Source: Clostridia bacterium
GTDB taxonomy: Bacteria; Bacillota; Clostridia; Oscillospirales; CAG-272
Direction of reading: 5' to 3'
DNA length: 64,000 bases
Assembly: GCA_017443595.1 (NCBI GenBank)
Contig: JAFSYU010000034.1
Span: 1 to 64,000 of the forward strand
This document shows positions 16,801 through 24,467 of this stretch, piece by piece (position 1 is the first letter of the stretch; the number at the start of each line of letters is the position of its first letter). The notes beneath the pieces were generated by a model. That model was not told the DNA's origin, searched no databases, and saw only the letters and a list, made by a program, of their open reading frames with translations. A program made the translations under genes and the position numbers.

Positions 16801-17475
16801 TTACTGCTCAATTTCGCGGCTGTTGTAGAGTTCTTTCAGCTCTTCAACAGGTTTCCGCATAAGATCGGATATCAGCTTATCAAAGACGCCGTCTTTTATC
16901 TCTTTTACGCGATCGTTTAAATGTTCGCACTCCGGCGCGATATATTTGCCGTTAATGCGCCTTGCAAGCATAGCCACCTGCGGATGAGATATGCCCGCGG
17001 GGCAGCGGGACGAGCAGACGCCGCACATAACGCAGTCAAACGATTCGTTTGCACAGGCTTCAAAATCCCCTCTCTGCGCGTAAGCTATGTACTGCATGAC
17101 GTTCAAGCCCTGCGTGCACGCTTTCGTGCAGGCGTTGCAGCCGACGCAGGCGTAAATTTCCGGATACAGCTGCATCATGACCTGCTCGTTTACGGGTATT
17201 TTTTCAATATCGTATACCTGCTTTACAAGCGGGAAAAACGGCAGCGTGGCTATATACATTCCGTCTTCAACTTTCGTCTGGCAGGCGAGAGCCGCGTGCA
17301 GTTCCCGTTCGCCTTTGATCCTGTATACAGTCGCGCACGCGCCGCAGAAGCCGTTTCTGCATCCGCAGCCGCGGACAAGCTGATAACCGGCGTATTCCAT
17401 AGCCGTCATTACAGTCAGGTTTTCCGGCACCTCGTATTTTTTGCCGAATAAGAATATATTTACGGTTTTTTCCAT
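16801..17475 (-). CDS. Fumarate reductase iron-sulfur subunit (TfrB/FrdB-like, short)
   Basis: A 224-residue electron-transfer subunit. Residues 1-90 form a plant-type [2Fe-2S] domain (CGCRNGFCGAC plus a later Cys in ALACQT). Two four-Cys motifs follow, CVGCNACTKACTQG near 112 and CVMCGVCSSRCPAG near 147. Archaeal TfrB carries a C-terminal CCG (HdrB-like) domain; here that part is absent, but a separate hdrB gene heads the same operon. A good RBS (GAGGTG) precedes the ATG, which is 9 bp after flxA. It probably accepts electrons from the Hdr-Flx proteins and passes them to the flavoprotein subunit. Confidence 0.87.
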   Translation of the reverse strand: MEKTVNIFLFGKKYEVPENLTVMTAMEYAGYQLVRGCGCRNGFCGACATVYRIKGERELHAALACQTKVEDGMYIATLPFFPLVKQVYDIEKIPVNEQVMMQLYPEIYACVGCNACTKACTQGLNVMQYIAYAQRGDFEACANESFDCVMCGVCSSRCPAGISHPQVAMLARRINGKYIAPECEHLNDRVKEIKDGVFDKLISDLMRKPVEELKELYNSREIEQ

Positions 17476-17484
17476 TCTTTCACC

Positions 17485-18315
17485 TCAATACTCGTCCGGT
17501 AATCCGTCAAGCTCGTCAAAGCGGAACACCGGGCCGTCTTTACAGACGTACTTTGAGCCTATGTTGCATCTGCCGCATTTGCCTACGCCGCATTTCATTT
17601 TCATTTCCATCGTAGTATAGATCTGCGTTTTGTCAAACCCCATATCAAGCAGATTTGCAACGGTAAATTTTATCATAACAGGCGGTCCGCAGACTATTGC
17701 GACCCTGTTGTTGTCAAACCCGAGCTCTTTTATGTAGTTCGGCACGAAACCTATGTGGCCGTCCCAGCCGTCCTGTTCTCTGTCTATCGTAAGATATACG
17801 TTTACGTTTTTATCGCCGCACCACTGCTGTGTTATTTCTTTATAAAACACTAAATCGTTCTTGCTTCTGCTGCCGTAAACTATATCAAGTTTTCCGTAAT
17901 TGTCTCTGTTATCGCGGCAGTAGTTTATGACGGAGCGCAAAGGAGCTAAACCTATACCGCCCGCTGTGAACAGCAGGTCTTTGCCTTTAAATTCCGTATC
18001 CACGGGAAACGGCCTGCCGTAAGGACCTCTTACGGTAAGCTGCTGTCCCGCTTCGCAGTTATGCAGAAAATCGGTAAAGCTGCCGCATCTTTTGACGGAA
18101 AATTCCATTTTATCTTTATCCGTAGGCGAGCTCGTTATCGAAAACATAGCCTCTCCCGCGCCGGGTACGGAGAGCATGGCGCACTGTCCGGGTTTATGTA
18201 TAAACGGCTTTTTGCCGTCCGCAAGCACGGTAAACGTTTTAACGTCCGGCGTTTCAGCTCTTATACCGGTTATTTCCGCTATTATCGGGATAAGCGTTTC
18301 GTTTCTGTTCGTCAT
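17485..18315 (-). CDS. flxA: FlxA-like FAD/NAD(P)-binding oxidoreductase
   Basis: A 276-residue ferredoxin-NADP reductase-fold protein. An FAD-binding barrel (GQCAMLSVPGAGEAMFSITS, RGPYGRPFP) is followed by an NAD(P) domain (LLFTAGGIGLAPLRSVI, VAIVCGPPVMIKFT) and a C-terminal [2Fe-2S] motif CGVGKCGRCNIGSKYVC. The same type occurs as the gamma subunit of hydrogenases, in sulfite reductase and in FlxA. The surrounding flx and hdr genes point to FlxA, the NADH entry point. It overlaps flxB by 4 bp and has a GGGGAGG RBS. Confidence 0.87.
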   Translation of the reverse strand: MTNRNETLIPIIAEITGIRAETPDVKTFTVLADGKKPFIHKPGQCAMLSVPGAGEAMFSITSSPTDKDKMEFSVKRCGSFTDFLHNCEAGQQLTVRGPYGRPFPVDTEFKGKDLLFTAGGIGLAPLRSVINYCRDNRDNYGKLDIVYGSRSKNDLVFYKEITQQWCGDKNVNVYLTIDREQDGWDGHIGFVPNYIKELGFDNNRVAIVCGPPVMIKFTVANLLDMGFDKTQIYTTMEMKMKCGVGKCGRCNIGSKYVCKDGPVFRFDELDGLPDEY

Positions 18316-19319
18316 TTTTGCCTCCCCAGAGTTTTGATGACTTTTACGATGTTCATTGAGATCGGGCAGCTGTTAAGGCATCTGCCGCACCCCACGCAGC
18401 CGAACACGCCGCCGTTGTTTTCCGGAAAATATACGAGCTTGTGCATGAATCTCTGTCTGAAACGTTCCTTCTGCGTAAGTCTCGGCTGACCCGCGGACAT
18501 TTTGGTAAATTCGGAATACATACACGAATCCCAGCAGCGGCAGCGCAGAACGCCGCTGTTTGTTTTATAATCTTTTATATCGTAGCACTGGCACGTCGGG
18601 CAGACGAAAGTGCACGTGCCGCAGCCGAGACAGGACTGCGAAAGCTGCTCCCATTTCGGTCTGTCAAACAGTTCGTCCGTCATTCCCGCGCCGAAGCCGT
18701 TCGTTTTAACGTCTTTCAGCGGCAGTCTGTCAAGCGTCTTTTTTATCTCTTCTTTTATCGGTTTTATATCGTTTTCATCGGCTTTTTCAAGTATTTCCGA
18801 TACTTTTGACAGCGTTTTTTCGCCTTTTTCGGTGTTTGTTTTAAGGTAAATATATTTTTCGTCGCGCCATACGGATATATCACCGCCCGGCTCGGACGGA
18901 TCGATACCGAAGCTCTGACAAAAGCACGTCTCGGACGGACGACGGCAAGCCTCCGTCACAATAACGCCGTGCTCCCGCTTTTCCGCATAATACGAATCTG
19001 CCGGCTCGGACAAAAACACGCGGTCAAGTATATCAAAACTCTTTGCGTCGCAGGCGCGGACGCCGAAAATTACAAAATCGTCCTTTTCCGTCCTTATATC
19101 CGTCAGCTCTATCTTTTTGCCCGCGACCTTGAATTTCATCATATCCTCGGTCTGCGGGAAAAAGAAATCTTTGGGTGAGCGTACGGTATTGCATTTCTCG
19201 CTCTGCTTATCGCCTTTTTCATATTTTTTGTATGAATCTCCGACCGGCAGAAACAGATCGTATACTTCACCGAGTTTAAAAAACAACTCGTCTATGTCGT
19301 CTTTTTTGATCTTATACAT
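18312..19319 (-). CDS. flxB: FlxB-like 4Fe-4S dicluster protein
   Basis: A 335-residue protein. The N-terminal 200 residues carry FGVRACDAKSFDILD and GVIVTEACRRPSETCFC, a pattern shared with the anaerobic sulfite reductase A and hydrogenase beta families. Two ferredoxin clusters follow, CLGCGTCTFVCPTCQC (about 227) and CVGCGRCLNSCP (about 314), with extra cysteines CRCWDSC between them. It relays electrons between the NADH-oxidising FlxA and the HdrA side. The RBS is weak, and the gene is separated from flxC by a 454-bp repeat block, so its expression may differ from that of the upstream genes. B versus C naming is by order and is uncertain. Confidence 0.8.
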   Translation of the reverse strand: MYKIKKDDIDELFFKLGEVYDLFLPVGDSYKKYEKGDKQSEKCNTVRSPKDFFFPQTEDMMKFKVAGKKIELTDIRTEKDDFVIFGVRACDAKSFDILDRVFLSEPADSYYAEKREHGVIVTEACRRPSETCFCQSFGIDPSEPGGDISVWRDEKYIYLKTNTEKGEKTLSKVSEILEKADENDIKPIKEEIKKTLDRLPLKDVKTNGFGAGMTDELFDRPKWEQLSQSCLGCGTCTFVCPTCQCYDIKDYKTNSGVLRCRCWDSCMYSEFTKMSAGQPRLTQKERFRQRFMHKLVYFPENNGGVFGCVGCGRCLNSCPISMNIVKVIKTLGRQK

Positions 19320-19352
19320 TTTTACTCTCGCTTAATGTTAATTGTATAACCC

Positions 19353-19375
19353 GTAGTGGCGAGCATCGCTCGTCC
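19353..19375 (+). repeat. REP palindrome with GTAG head
   Basis: GTAG followed by arms GCGAGC and GCTCGT. It is the same layout as the RAYT-type REP at 50614-50636, but one base pair is swapped on both arms (CGACC/GGTCG becomes CGAGC/GCTCG), which keeps the pairing. Confidence 0.65.
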
Positions 19376-19433
19376 GTCGAAAGCCCCGAGTATTCGGGGG
19401 GGTGGCGGGGGTTTGGGGGTGGATGGGGGGCGA

Positions 19434-19482
19434 CCGGGGTTCCCCGCCGCGAATAGCGGTGGGGGTTCACGGGCGGGGAACC
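19434..19482. repeat. GGGGTTCCCC hairpin, variant 4
   Basis: GGGGTTCCCC followed by stem CCCCGCCGC/GCGGTGGGG around loop GAATA, then GGTTCAC. It has the same frame as the 69-bp elements but a different inner stem. Confidence 0.6.
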
Positions 19483-19574
19483 ACCAAATGCGCCGGTACG
19501 GCGCACAATTTGTCGCGCAGCGACACCGATTTTTATTATTTATTCTTTCTTATTTCTTCATTTTTCTTTAATGC

Positions 19575-19643
19575 GGGAGGGGATAGGGGTTCCCCGACGC
19601 GAACTTGAGAGCGTTGGGGGTTCACGTAAAACCCCTCCCCTAC
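19575..19643 (-). repeat. 69-bp REP-like element, copy 1
   Basis: On the minus strand it starts with GTAGGGG and has GGGAGGGG/CCCCTCCC ends. The core stem is CCCCGACGC/GCGTTGGGG around a 10-base loop. Copy 2 (19701-19769) has the same length, with differences concentrated in the loop. Confidence 0.7.
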
Positions 19644-19647
19644 GAGC

Positions 19648-19672
19648 GGGTCGTCGAGGCGCCGACCCCTAC
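19648..19672 (-). repeat. REP-like palindrome, GTAGGGG head
   Basis: On the minus strand, GTAGGGG is followed by TCGGCGCCTCGACGACCC, whose outer bases GGGTCG/CGACCC pair. It sits between the two 69-bp elements in the same orientation. Confidence 0.55.
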
Positions 19673-19700
19673 TGAATTCTAAATTCTGAATTCTTAATTC

Positions 19701-19769
19701 GGGAGGGGATAGGGGTTCCCCGACGCTAACCGGTGAGCGTTGGGGGTTCACGTAAGACCCCTCCCCTAC
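19701..19769 (-). repeat. 69-bp REP-like element, copy 2
   Basis: Same ends and same length as copy 1. The core stem is extended by one pair (CCCCGACGCT/AGCGTTGGGG) and the loop is changed to AACCGGTG. Confidence 0.7.
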
Positions 19770-19773
19770 AAGT

Positions 19774-20733
19774 TCACGGCTCCCGATCCTCTGTCGTATA
19801 ATCTACCAGCGGCGCTCTTTGTCCGGCTTTTTCTCCCGCCTGGTACTGCCCGTAAAACGCGTTTATATCCTTTATAAACTTCCGGTTCAGCAGATGAAGC
19901 GGTATATTCTGCGGGCAGACGCGGCTGCATTCGCCGCAGTCCGTACAGCGCCCCGCGACGTGGAAAGCTCTGATAATATGATACAGTTTCTCTTCAAACT
20001 CGTTTGCCGCGGCTTTGTTTTCGAGCACCGATCTCGGATCGTCAAACACGCATTTTTCACACGTGCAAGCCGGGCATACGTCGCGGCAGGCGTTGCAGCG
20101 GATGCACTTTGAAAGTTCGCTTTTCCAGAACGCGTAGCGCTGCTCCTCCGTCAGTTCTTCAAGCTCTTCTACTTTTGCAAAGCGGTCGTTATCCGCTTTG
20201 TTTTCACCGTCTCCTAAAAGCTCGTCGTAAACGACGCAGCGTTTGGTACAGCACAGGCAGCGCTCAGCCAGAGCGTCTTTTGAATCTATCTTTACAATTC
20301 CGTCGTACAGCGTAAAAACGTTTAAATACCCGTCCTGCTCTTCAATTTTTGCTATTCCCTCACCGGCTGTATCCTTTATTTTTCTTATATCCGCCATGCC
20401 GGAGCAAGAAACGCCTATGACGCAGACCTTTTCACGCTCAAAGCGGTGTTCGATAAGTAACTGATTGAAGCTGTAAGTATCGCACGGCTTTAAGAAAACG
20501 GCGACTTTTTTGTCCGACTTTGCGGTCTCTTTAATAAGATATTTTGAAAAATTCGCGCCGCAGAAATCGCCCCAGACGAAATCTTTTTCTATTTCATCAA
20601 TACTATTGAAAACGTACGGCGTTACGTCGTAGTCAAATTCGCCTTTTTTCCAACCGAGAACGCGGTCGGCTTCTCCGCTTTCAATCAGCTTTGCGGCGGC
20701 TTTGATAAGTTCTGATCTGTTTATTCTTTGCAT
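19774..20733 (-). CDS. flxC: FlxC-like 4Fe-4S dicluster protein
   Basis: A 319-residue protein. The N-terminal part contains VAVFLKPCDTYSFNQLL and VIGVSCSGM, resembling the F420 hydrogenase/dehydrogenase beta (FrhB) fold. It is followed by RCLCCTKRC, then CIRCNACRDVCPACTC and CTDCGECSRVCP, two ferredoxin-type clusters. The ATG at 20733 is chosen because GGAGG lies 7 bases upstream and it overlaps flxD by only 13 bp; the longer open frame to 20835 would run deep into flxD. As part of the Flx module it should carry electrons between FlxAB and FlxD/HdrA. B and C assignment follows gene order only. Confidence 0.8.
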   Translation of the reverse strand: MQRINRSELIKAAAKLIESGEADRVLGWKKGEFDYDVTPYVFNSIDEIEKDFVWGDFCGANFSKYLIKETAKSDKKVAVFLKPCDTYSFNQLLIEHRFEREKVCVIGVSCSGMADIRKIKDTAGEGIAKIEEQDGYLNVFTLYDGIVKIDSKDALAERCLCCTKRCVVYDELLGDGENKADNDRFAKVEELEELTEEQRYAFWKSELSKCIRCNACRDVCPACTCEKCVFDDPRSVLENKAAANEFEEKLYHIIRAFHVAGRCTDCGECSRVCPQNIPLHLLNRKFIKDINAFYGQYQAGEKAGQRAPLVDYTTEDREP

Positions 20734-21155
20734 CTCAGATCCTCCAGTCTCCTGTTTTCGCCGAGAGCTGAGACAGCCGCGGTGAATTCGTTTACGGTCT
20801 GCGCGAATTTCGCGCCCTCCGCCGCGGAGACCCACTCAACGCGCGTGCGTTCTTTTTCTATGCCGAGATATTCAAGCATGGAAAACAGAAGCGTCATCCT
20901 GCGTCTTGTGTAATAGTTTCCGGTCGTATAATGGCAGTCTCCGGGGTGACAGCCGCAGATAAGCACGCCGTCCGCTCCGCGCTGGAACGCGCGCAGGATA
21001 AACGTCGGATCGACTCTGCACGAGCACGGAACGCGGATTATTTTTACGTTATCCGGATAATTCAGTCTGTTGTTTCCCGCGAGGTCGGCTCCGGCGTACG
21101 AGCACCAGTTACAGCAAAACGCCGCGATAAGCGGTTTTTTTTCTTCTATCTGCAT
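20721..21155 (-). CDS. flxD: FlxD/MvhD-type [2Fe-2S] linker protein
   Basis: A 144-residue member of the MvhD/FlxD family, which docks an electron donor module onto HdrA. The conserved cysteines are all present: CCNWCSYAGAD near the N-terminus, CSCRVDP, then CGCHPGDCHY and the NYYTRRR motif. The ATG at 21155 has GGAGGTGG upstream and overlaps hdrA by 10 bp; a longer in-frame extension would overlap hdrA further and lacks family similarity. Direct linkage to hdrA and flxC indicates that this Hdr complex is fed by the NADH-oxidising Flx proteins rather than by a hydrogenase. No hydrogenase genes are in the window. Confidence 0.92.
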   Translation of the reverse strand: MQIEEKKPLIAAFCCNWCSYAGADLAGNNRLNYPDNVKIIRVPCSCRVDPTFILRAFQRGADGVLICGCHPGDCHYTTGNYYTRRRMTLLFSMLEYLGIEKERTRVEWVSAAEGAKFAQTVNEFTAAVSALGENRRLEDLRCKE

Positions 21156-23140
21156 ATAGCATCCACCTCCGCGTATATCTGTTTGCCGGAAAATCCGTAT
21201 AGATCCATGGCTTTGCTCGGACAGGCGACGGTGCAAGCGCCGCAGCCCTGACACACCGCGGGATTGACTTGCGCCACGCGGCGTATTTTAGTCGTTCTGT
21301 CCGGCATTCTGAATTCTTTTTCAATATAAGTTACAGCGTGATACGGGCAGACGTTTTCACAAGTGGAACAGCCGTTGCACGACATCTCGTCGCAGTGCGC
21401 GACGCACGGATTTGCGGTCAGCCTGTCCTTGCATAAAAGCCCTATGACCTTTGACGCGGCGGCACCCGCCTGCGCCACGGTCTCCGGTATGTCCTTAGGT
21501 CCCTGGCAGCAGCCGGATAAGAATATGCCCGCAGTCGGGCTTTCCACAGGACGGAGCTTCGGGTGCGCTTCCGTAAAGAAATCATTTGTATCCATGCTCG
21601 CCGTCAGCATCGTAGCAAGCGGTCTTGTGGATCTGTCCGGTTCTATCGCCGCCGCAAGAACGACGAGGTCCGCGTCTATGTGCAGCTGCTTGTCCGCCAG
21701 CAGATCCGACGCCTGGACTTTCAGCGTCCCGTTCTCCGCGCAAATTTTGCCGACCATGCCTTTTATATAATGCACGCCGTATTCTTCCGCGACACGGCGA
21801 TAGAACTCGTCAAAATTCTTGCCGGGGGTCCGCACGTCAATATAAAACACGTAAACGTCCGTGTCCGGATATTTTTCGCGCGTGAGCATCGCGTGTTTTG
21901 CCGTATACATACAGCATATCTTTGAGCAGTATTCTTTGCCCTTTTTCGCGTGCGCCTCACAGCGCGAGCCTACGCACTGGACGAAAACTATCGTCTTCGG
22001 GTGTTTATTGTCTGACGGGCGCAAAAGCACGCCGCCCGTCGGTCCAGCCGCGTTCATCAGCCGCTCGAACTGCAGGCTCGTTATGACGTCCTTTGATTTG
22101 CTGTACGCAAACTCGTCAAATTTATCCAAATCTATCGGCTCGCAGCCCGTTGCCGCGACTATCGCTCCGTATTTATTTTCAATTATCTCATCTTCCTGAT
22201 CGTATTTTATCGCGCCCGCGCCGCATATTTTTGAGCATAGCCCGCACTTGCCGTCCTTTAACATACGGCAATAATCGGCGTCAATAACCGCGACCTTCGG
22301 CACCGCCTGCGCGAACGGGATATAAACGGCGTGGCGGCTGTCCATACCGAGATTGAATTCGTTCGGTACGTTTTTAACAGGACATTTTTCGGTGCATAAA
22401 CCGCAGCCGGTGCATTTGTTTTCGTCAACAAAACGCGCCTTTTTTCTTATTTTTACGGTAAAATTACCCACAAAACCGCTTACTTCTTCAACTTTACTAT
22501 AAGAGTAAATACGTATTTTTTCGTTCTGCGACGCTTCCACCATTTTAGGCGTTAAAATACACGCCGCGCAGTCAAGCGTGGGGAAGGTTTTGTCAAGCTG
22601 AGCCATTTTGCCGCCTATGGTCGGCTTTTTCTCCACTATATCAACTTCAAATCCGGCGTCCGCTATATCAAGCGCGGTCTGTATGCCGGCTATACCGCCG
22701 CCTATTACGAGCGCACGCTTTGTGACCGGTATTTCTCCCGGCTGAAGCGGCGTGTTAAGGCTGACTTTCGCTATCGCCGCCCTGCCCAAAACTATTGCTT
22801 TTTCGGTCGCCGTCTGTTTATCCTTATGTACCCACGAGCATTGTTCGCGTATGTTTGCTATCTCCACCATATAGGGATTGAGCCCCGCGGCCGCGGCGGC
22901 TTTCCGAAACGTCGCCTCGTGCATACGCGGAGAGCAGGAGCAGATAACTATTCCGGTAAGTTCTTTTTCCTTTATCGCTTCCTTGATCATATCCTGACCG
23001 GAGGCGGAGCACATATACGGATAGTCTACCGCGCAAACGACACCGGGCTCGGCTGAAAGCGCGTTTACAACGGCAGAAGTATCCACCGTGGCGGCGATAT
23101 TGCTGCCGCAATGACATATAAAAACGCCTATCCTCTGCAT
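21146..23140 (-). CDS. hdrA: Heterodisulfide reductase subunit A, bifurcating flavoprotein
   Basis: A 664-residue HdrA. The order is the N-terminal HdrA domain (GVFICHCGSNIA; VICSCSPRMHEATFRK), FAD domain from about 140 (ALVIGGGIAGIQTALDIADAG) with the HdrA hallmark LDCAACILTPKM near 194, ferredoxin motif CTGCGLCTEKCP near 243, a further cysteine group CGLCSKICG, and two C-terminal [4Fe-4S] motifs, CNGCSTCENVCP and CQGCGACTVACP. The length is usual for the family. In methanogens the HdrA FAD is the site of flavin-based electron bifurcation to ferredoxin. RBS GGTGAGGA precedes the ATG. The gene lies 7 bp after hdrC and overlaps flxD. Confidence 0.95.
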   Translation of the reverse strand: MQRIGVFICHCGSNIAATVDTSAVVNALSAEPGVVCAVDYPYMCSASGQDMIKEAIKEKELTGIVICSCSPRMHEATFRKAAAAAGLNPYMVEIANIREQCSWVHKDKQTATEKAIVLGRAAIAKVSLNTPLQPGEIPVTKRALVIGGGIAGIQTALDIADAGFEVDIVEKKPTIGGKMAQLDKTFPTLDCAACILTPKMVEASQNEKIRIYSYSKVEEVSGFVGNFTVKIRKKARFVDENKCTGCGLCTEKCPVKNVPNEFNLGMDSRHAVYIPFAQAVPKVAVIDADYCRMLKDGKCGLCSKICGAGAIKYDQEDEIIENKYGAIVAATGCEPIDLDKFDEFAYSKSKDVITSLQFERLMNAAGPTGGVLLRPSDNKHPKTIVFVQCVGSRCEAHAKKGKEYCSKICCMYTAKHAMLTREKYPDTDVYVFYIDVRTPGKNFDEFYRRVAEEYGVHYIKGMVGKICAENGTLKVQASDLLADKQLHIDADLVVLAAAIEPDRSTRPLATMLTASMDTNDFFTEAHPKLRPVESPTAGIFLSGCCQGPKDIPETVAQAGAAASKVIGLLCKDRLTANPCVAHCDEMSCNGCSTCENVCPYHAVTYIEKEFRMPDRTTKIRRVAQVNPAVCQGCGACTVACPSKAMDLYGFSGKQIYAEVDAICR

Positions 23141-23147
23141 ACGTTCC

Positions 23148-23540
23148 TCACCTGGTAAATTTTCTGTAAGCGCTCACAAGCGCCTGCTGCGGTATATCGT
23201 CGTCTATGACCGCCGGAATATCGTCCGGCGTCAGCTTGTTTTTGCCCTGTTGTCTGATCACGGTCAGCCGCACCGCTTCAATTATTTTCGCCGGCTCCAC
23301 GCCGCGCGGGCATCTGTCAACGCACGCAAAGCATGATAAACATTTATACAGGCTTTCCGACTTTAAAAGCGGCTCTATATCGCCCGTCTCCACCAGGTAA
23401 ACGAACTGGTGAGGATGATATTCCATCTCGTCATAGCCGGGACAGGTGCCGGAGCATTTGCCGCAGCGCATACATTTTCTTACGTTTACGCCGCTTTGAT
23501 ATAATATCTGCTCTTTTATAAGCTCGTTTTTATCTTTCAT
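23148..23540 (-). CDS. hdrC: Heterodisulfide reductase subunit C
   Basis: A 130-residue HdrC with two complete ferredoxin motifs, CMRCGKCSGTCPG near residue 23 and CLSCFACVDRCPRG near 68, in the usual spacing. It passes electrons from HdrA to HdrB. It overlaps hdrB by 11 bp and has GGAGAG before the ATG. Confidence 0.94.
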   Translation of the reverse strand: MKDKNELIKEQILYQSGVNVRKCMRCGKCSGTCPGYDEMEYHPHQFVYLVETGDIEPLLKSESLYKCLSCFACVDRCPRGVEPAKIIEAVRLTVIRQQGKNKLTPDDIPAVIDDDIPQQALVSAYRKFTR

Positions 23541-24315
23541 TTTTCTCTCCGATCAAGGCTTTTGCCATAAGCTGTGTAAAATACAAAACCGGTATATCCG
23601 CGCCGTTTTTTGTCAGATTATATCTGCATAATGGACAAGCGGTAACGATGATCTCCGCTCCCGCTTTTTTTGCAGACTCGTAAACCGCTTTGCTTCTCTT
23701 CTGTGCAAAACCGGGATCCGTTACGGTAACGTAACCGCCGCAGCACTCGTTTTTCATACCGTAATCGACCGGTCTGCCGCCGAGTGTTTTTATGAGTTGT
23801 TCCATTATCTGCGGATTTTCGGGATCATCCGTTTCCATAACGGCGCCGGGGCGCAGCATAAGGCAGCCGTAATACGCGCCAACGTTCATATCAAGCGGAT
23901 ATTTTACCTTTTCTTTTACTTTGTCAAAACCTGTAATATCGCGCAGGACTTCAAGATAATGGTAAACTTTCGTTTCTCCGTGATAGTCGTCGCCGTCGTT
24001 TATGTATCCGTTTACCCTGTCCGCGAAAACCGGGTCGTTTTTCATCGCGTGATCAGTCTGTTTTATCACGTTGTGACACGCGCTGCAAACGGTTACGAGC
24101 GGCAAGCCCGCTTTTTTTGCAGCTTTCAGGGCGCGCACCGCCGAAAGCTTCGTCGCTATCTCATCCGCCGACGTTGTAAAAACTCCGCCGCAGCACTGAA
24201 AATCATCAACTTCGATCAGCTCAAAGCCGAGTATCTTTGCGCAGTTTCTTGCGTCAATATCAAAATTTTTCGCTTTGTTTTTCAGCGTGCAGCCGGGGTA
24301 ATAAATAAATTTCAT
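23530..24315 (-). CDS. hdrB: Heterodisulfide reductase subunit B, CCG-domain protein
   Basis: A 261-residue HdrB. Both CCG domains look intact: YYPGCTLKN, then CCGG near 42 with CSACHN near 80 for the first; GAYYGC, ECCGGY and CPLCRYN for the second. These cysteines bind the non-cubane [4Fe-4S] clusters that reduce disulfides in archaeal HdrB. It is the first gene of the operon and has a consensus promoter about 40 bp upstream. In this operon it may replace the CCG domain missing from the fumarate reductase FeS subunit, or reduce a disulfide; the sequence does not decide between these. Confidence 0.94.
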   Translation of the reverse strand: MKFIYYPGCTLKNKAKNFDIDARNCAKILGFELIEVDDFQCCGGVFTTSADEIATKLSAVRALKAAKKAGLPLVTVCSACHNVIKQTDHAMKNDPVFADRVNGYINDGDDYHGETKVYHYLEVLRDITGFDKVKEKVKYPLDMNVGAYYGCLMLRPGAVMETDDPENPQIMEQLIKTLGGRPVDYGMKNECCGGYVTVTDPGFAQKRSKAVYESAKKAGAEIIVTACPLCRYNLTKNGADIPVLYFTQLMAKALIGEKNER

Positions 24316-24357
24316 ACAGTTTCTACCGTTTTATAAAAAATTATTTCACCAGTTTAT

Positions 24358-24386
24358 ATTATATCAAATAAAAACATATTTGTAAA
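24358..24386 (-). promoter_or_regulatory. Promoter of the Hdr-Flx-fumarate reductase operon
   Basis: On the minus strand, TTTACA (24386-24381), 17 bp spacer, TATAAT (24363-24358). The first gene starts at 24315, giving a leader of about 35 nt with a weak ribosome site. It is back-to-back with the promoter at 24430-24458. Confidence 0.78.
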
Positions 24387-24429
24387 TTGCAAATTAGATA
24401 TATTTATGATATATTTTTTATATTTACTC

Positions 24430-24458
24430 TTGCTTTTTTTTAAATAATAAGATATAAT
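24430..24458 (+). promoter_or_regulatory. Promoter directly at the AlkZ-related gene
   Basis: TTGCTT (24430-24435), 17 bp spacer, TATAAT (24453-24458). The ATG is only 9 bp after the -10 box, so the transcript would begin almost at the start codon. Confidence 0.7.
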
Positions 24459-24467
24459 GAATTTGAT

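Larger units (their letters stand above)
19320..19773. repeat. 454-bp block of palindromic repeats inside the Hdr-Flx operon
   Basis: There is no convincing gene here. The block holds, left to right: a GTAG-headed palindrome (19353-19375), a G-rich stretch (19390-19430), a GGGGTTCCCC hairpin (19434-19482), two small hairpins GCGCCGGTACGGCGC (19490-19504) and TGTCGCGCAGCGACA (19511-19525), two 69-bp REP-like elements (19575-19643, 19701-19769) separated by another palindrome (19648-19672), and a short A/T-rich microrepeat (GAATTCTAAATTCTGAATTC, 19674-19693). The operon's other junctions overlap or are 12 bp or less, so this is an insertion of repeats between flxC and flxB. Confidence 0.8.

Noticed and set aside
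20733-20835. Upstream extension of flxC to 20835
   Set aside because: It would run deeper into flxD and lacks homology; ATG 20733 has a strong ribosome site.
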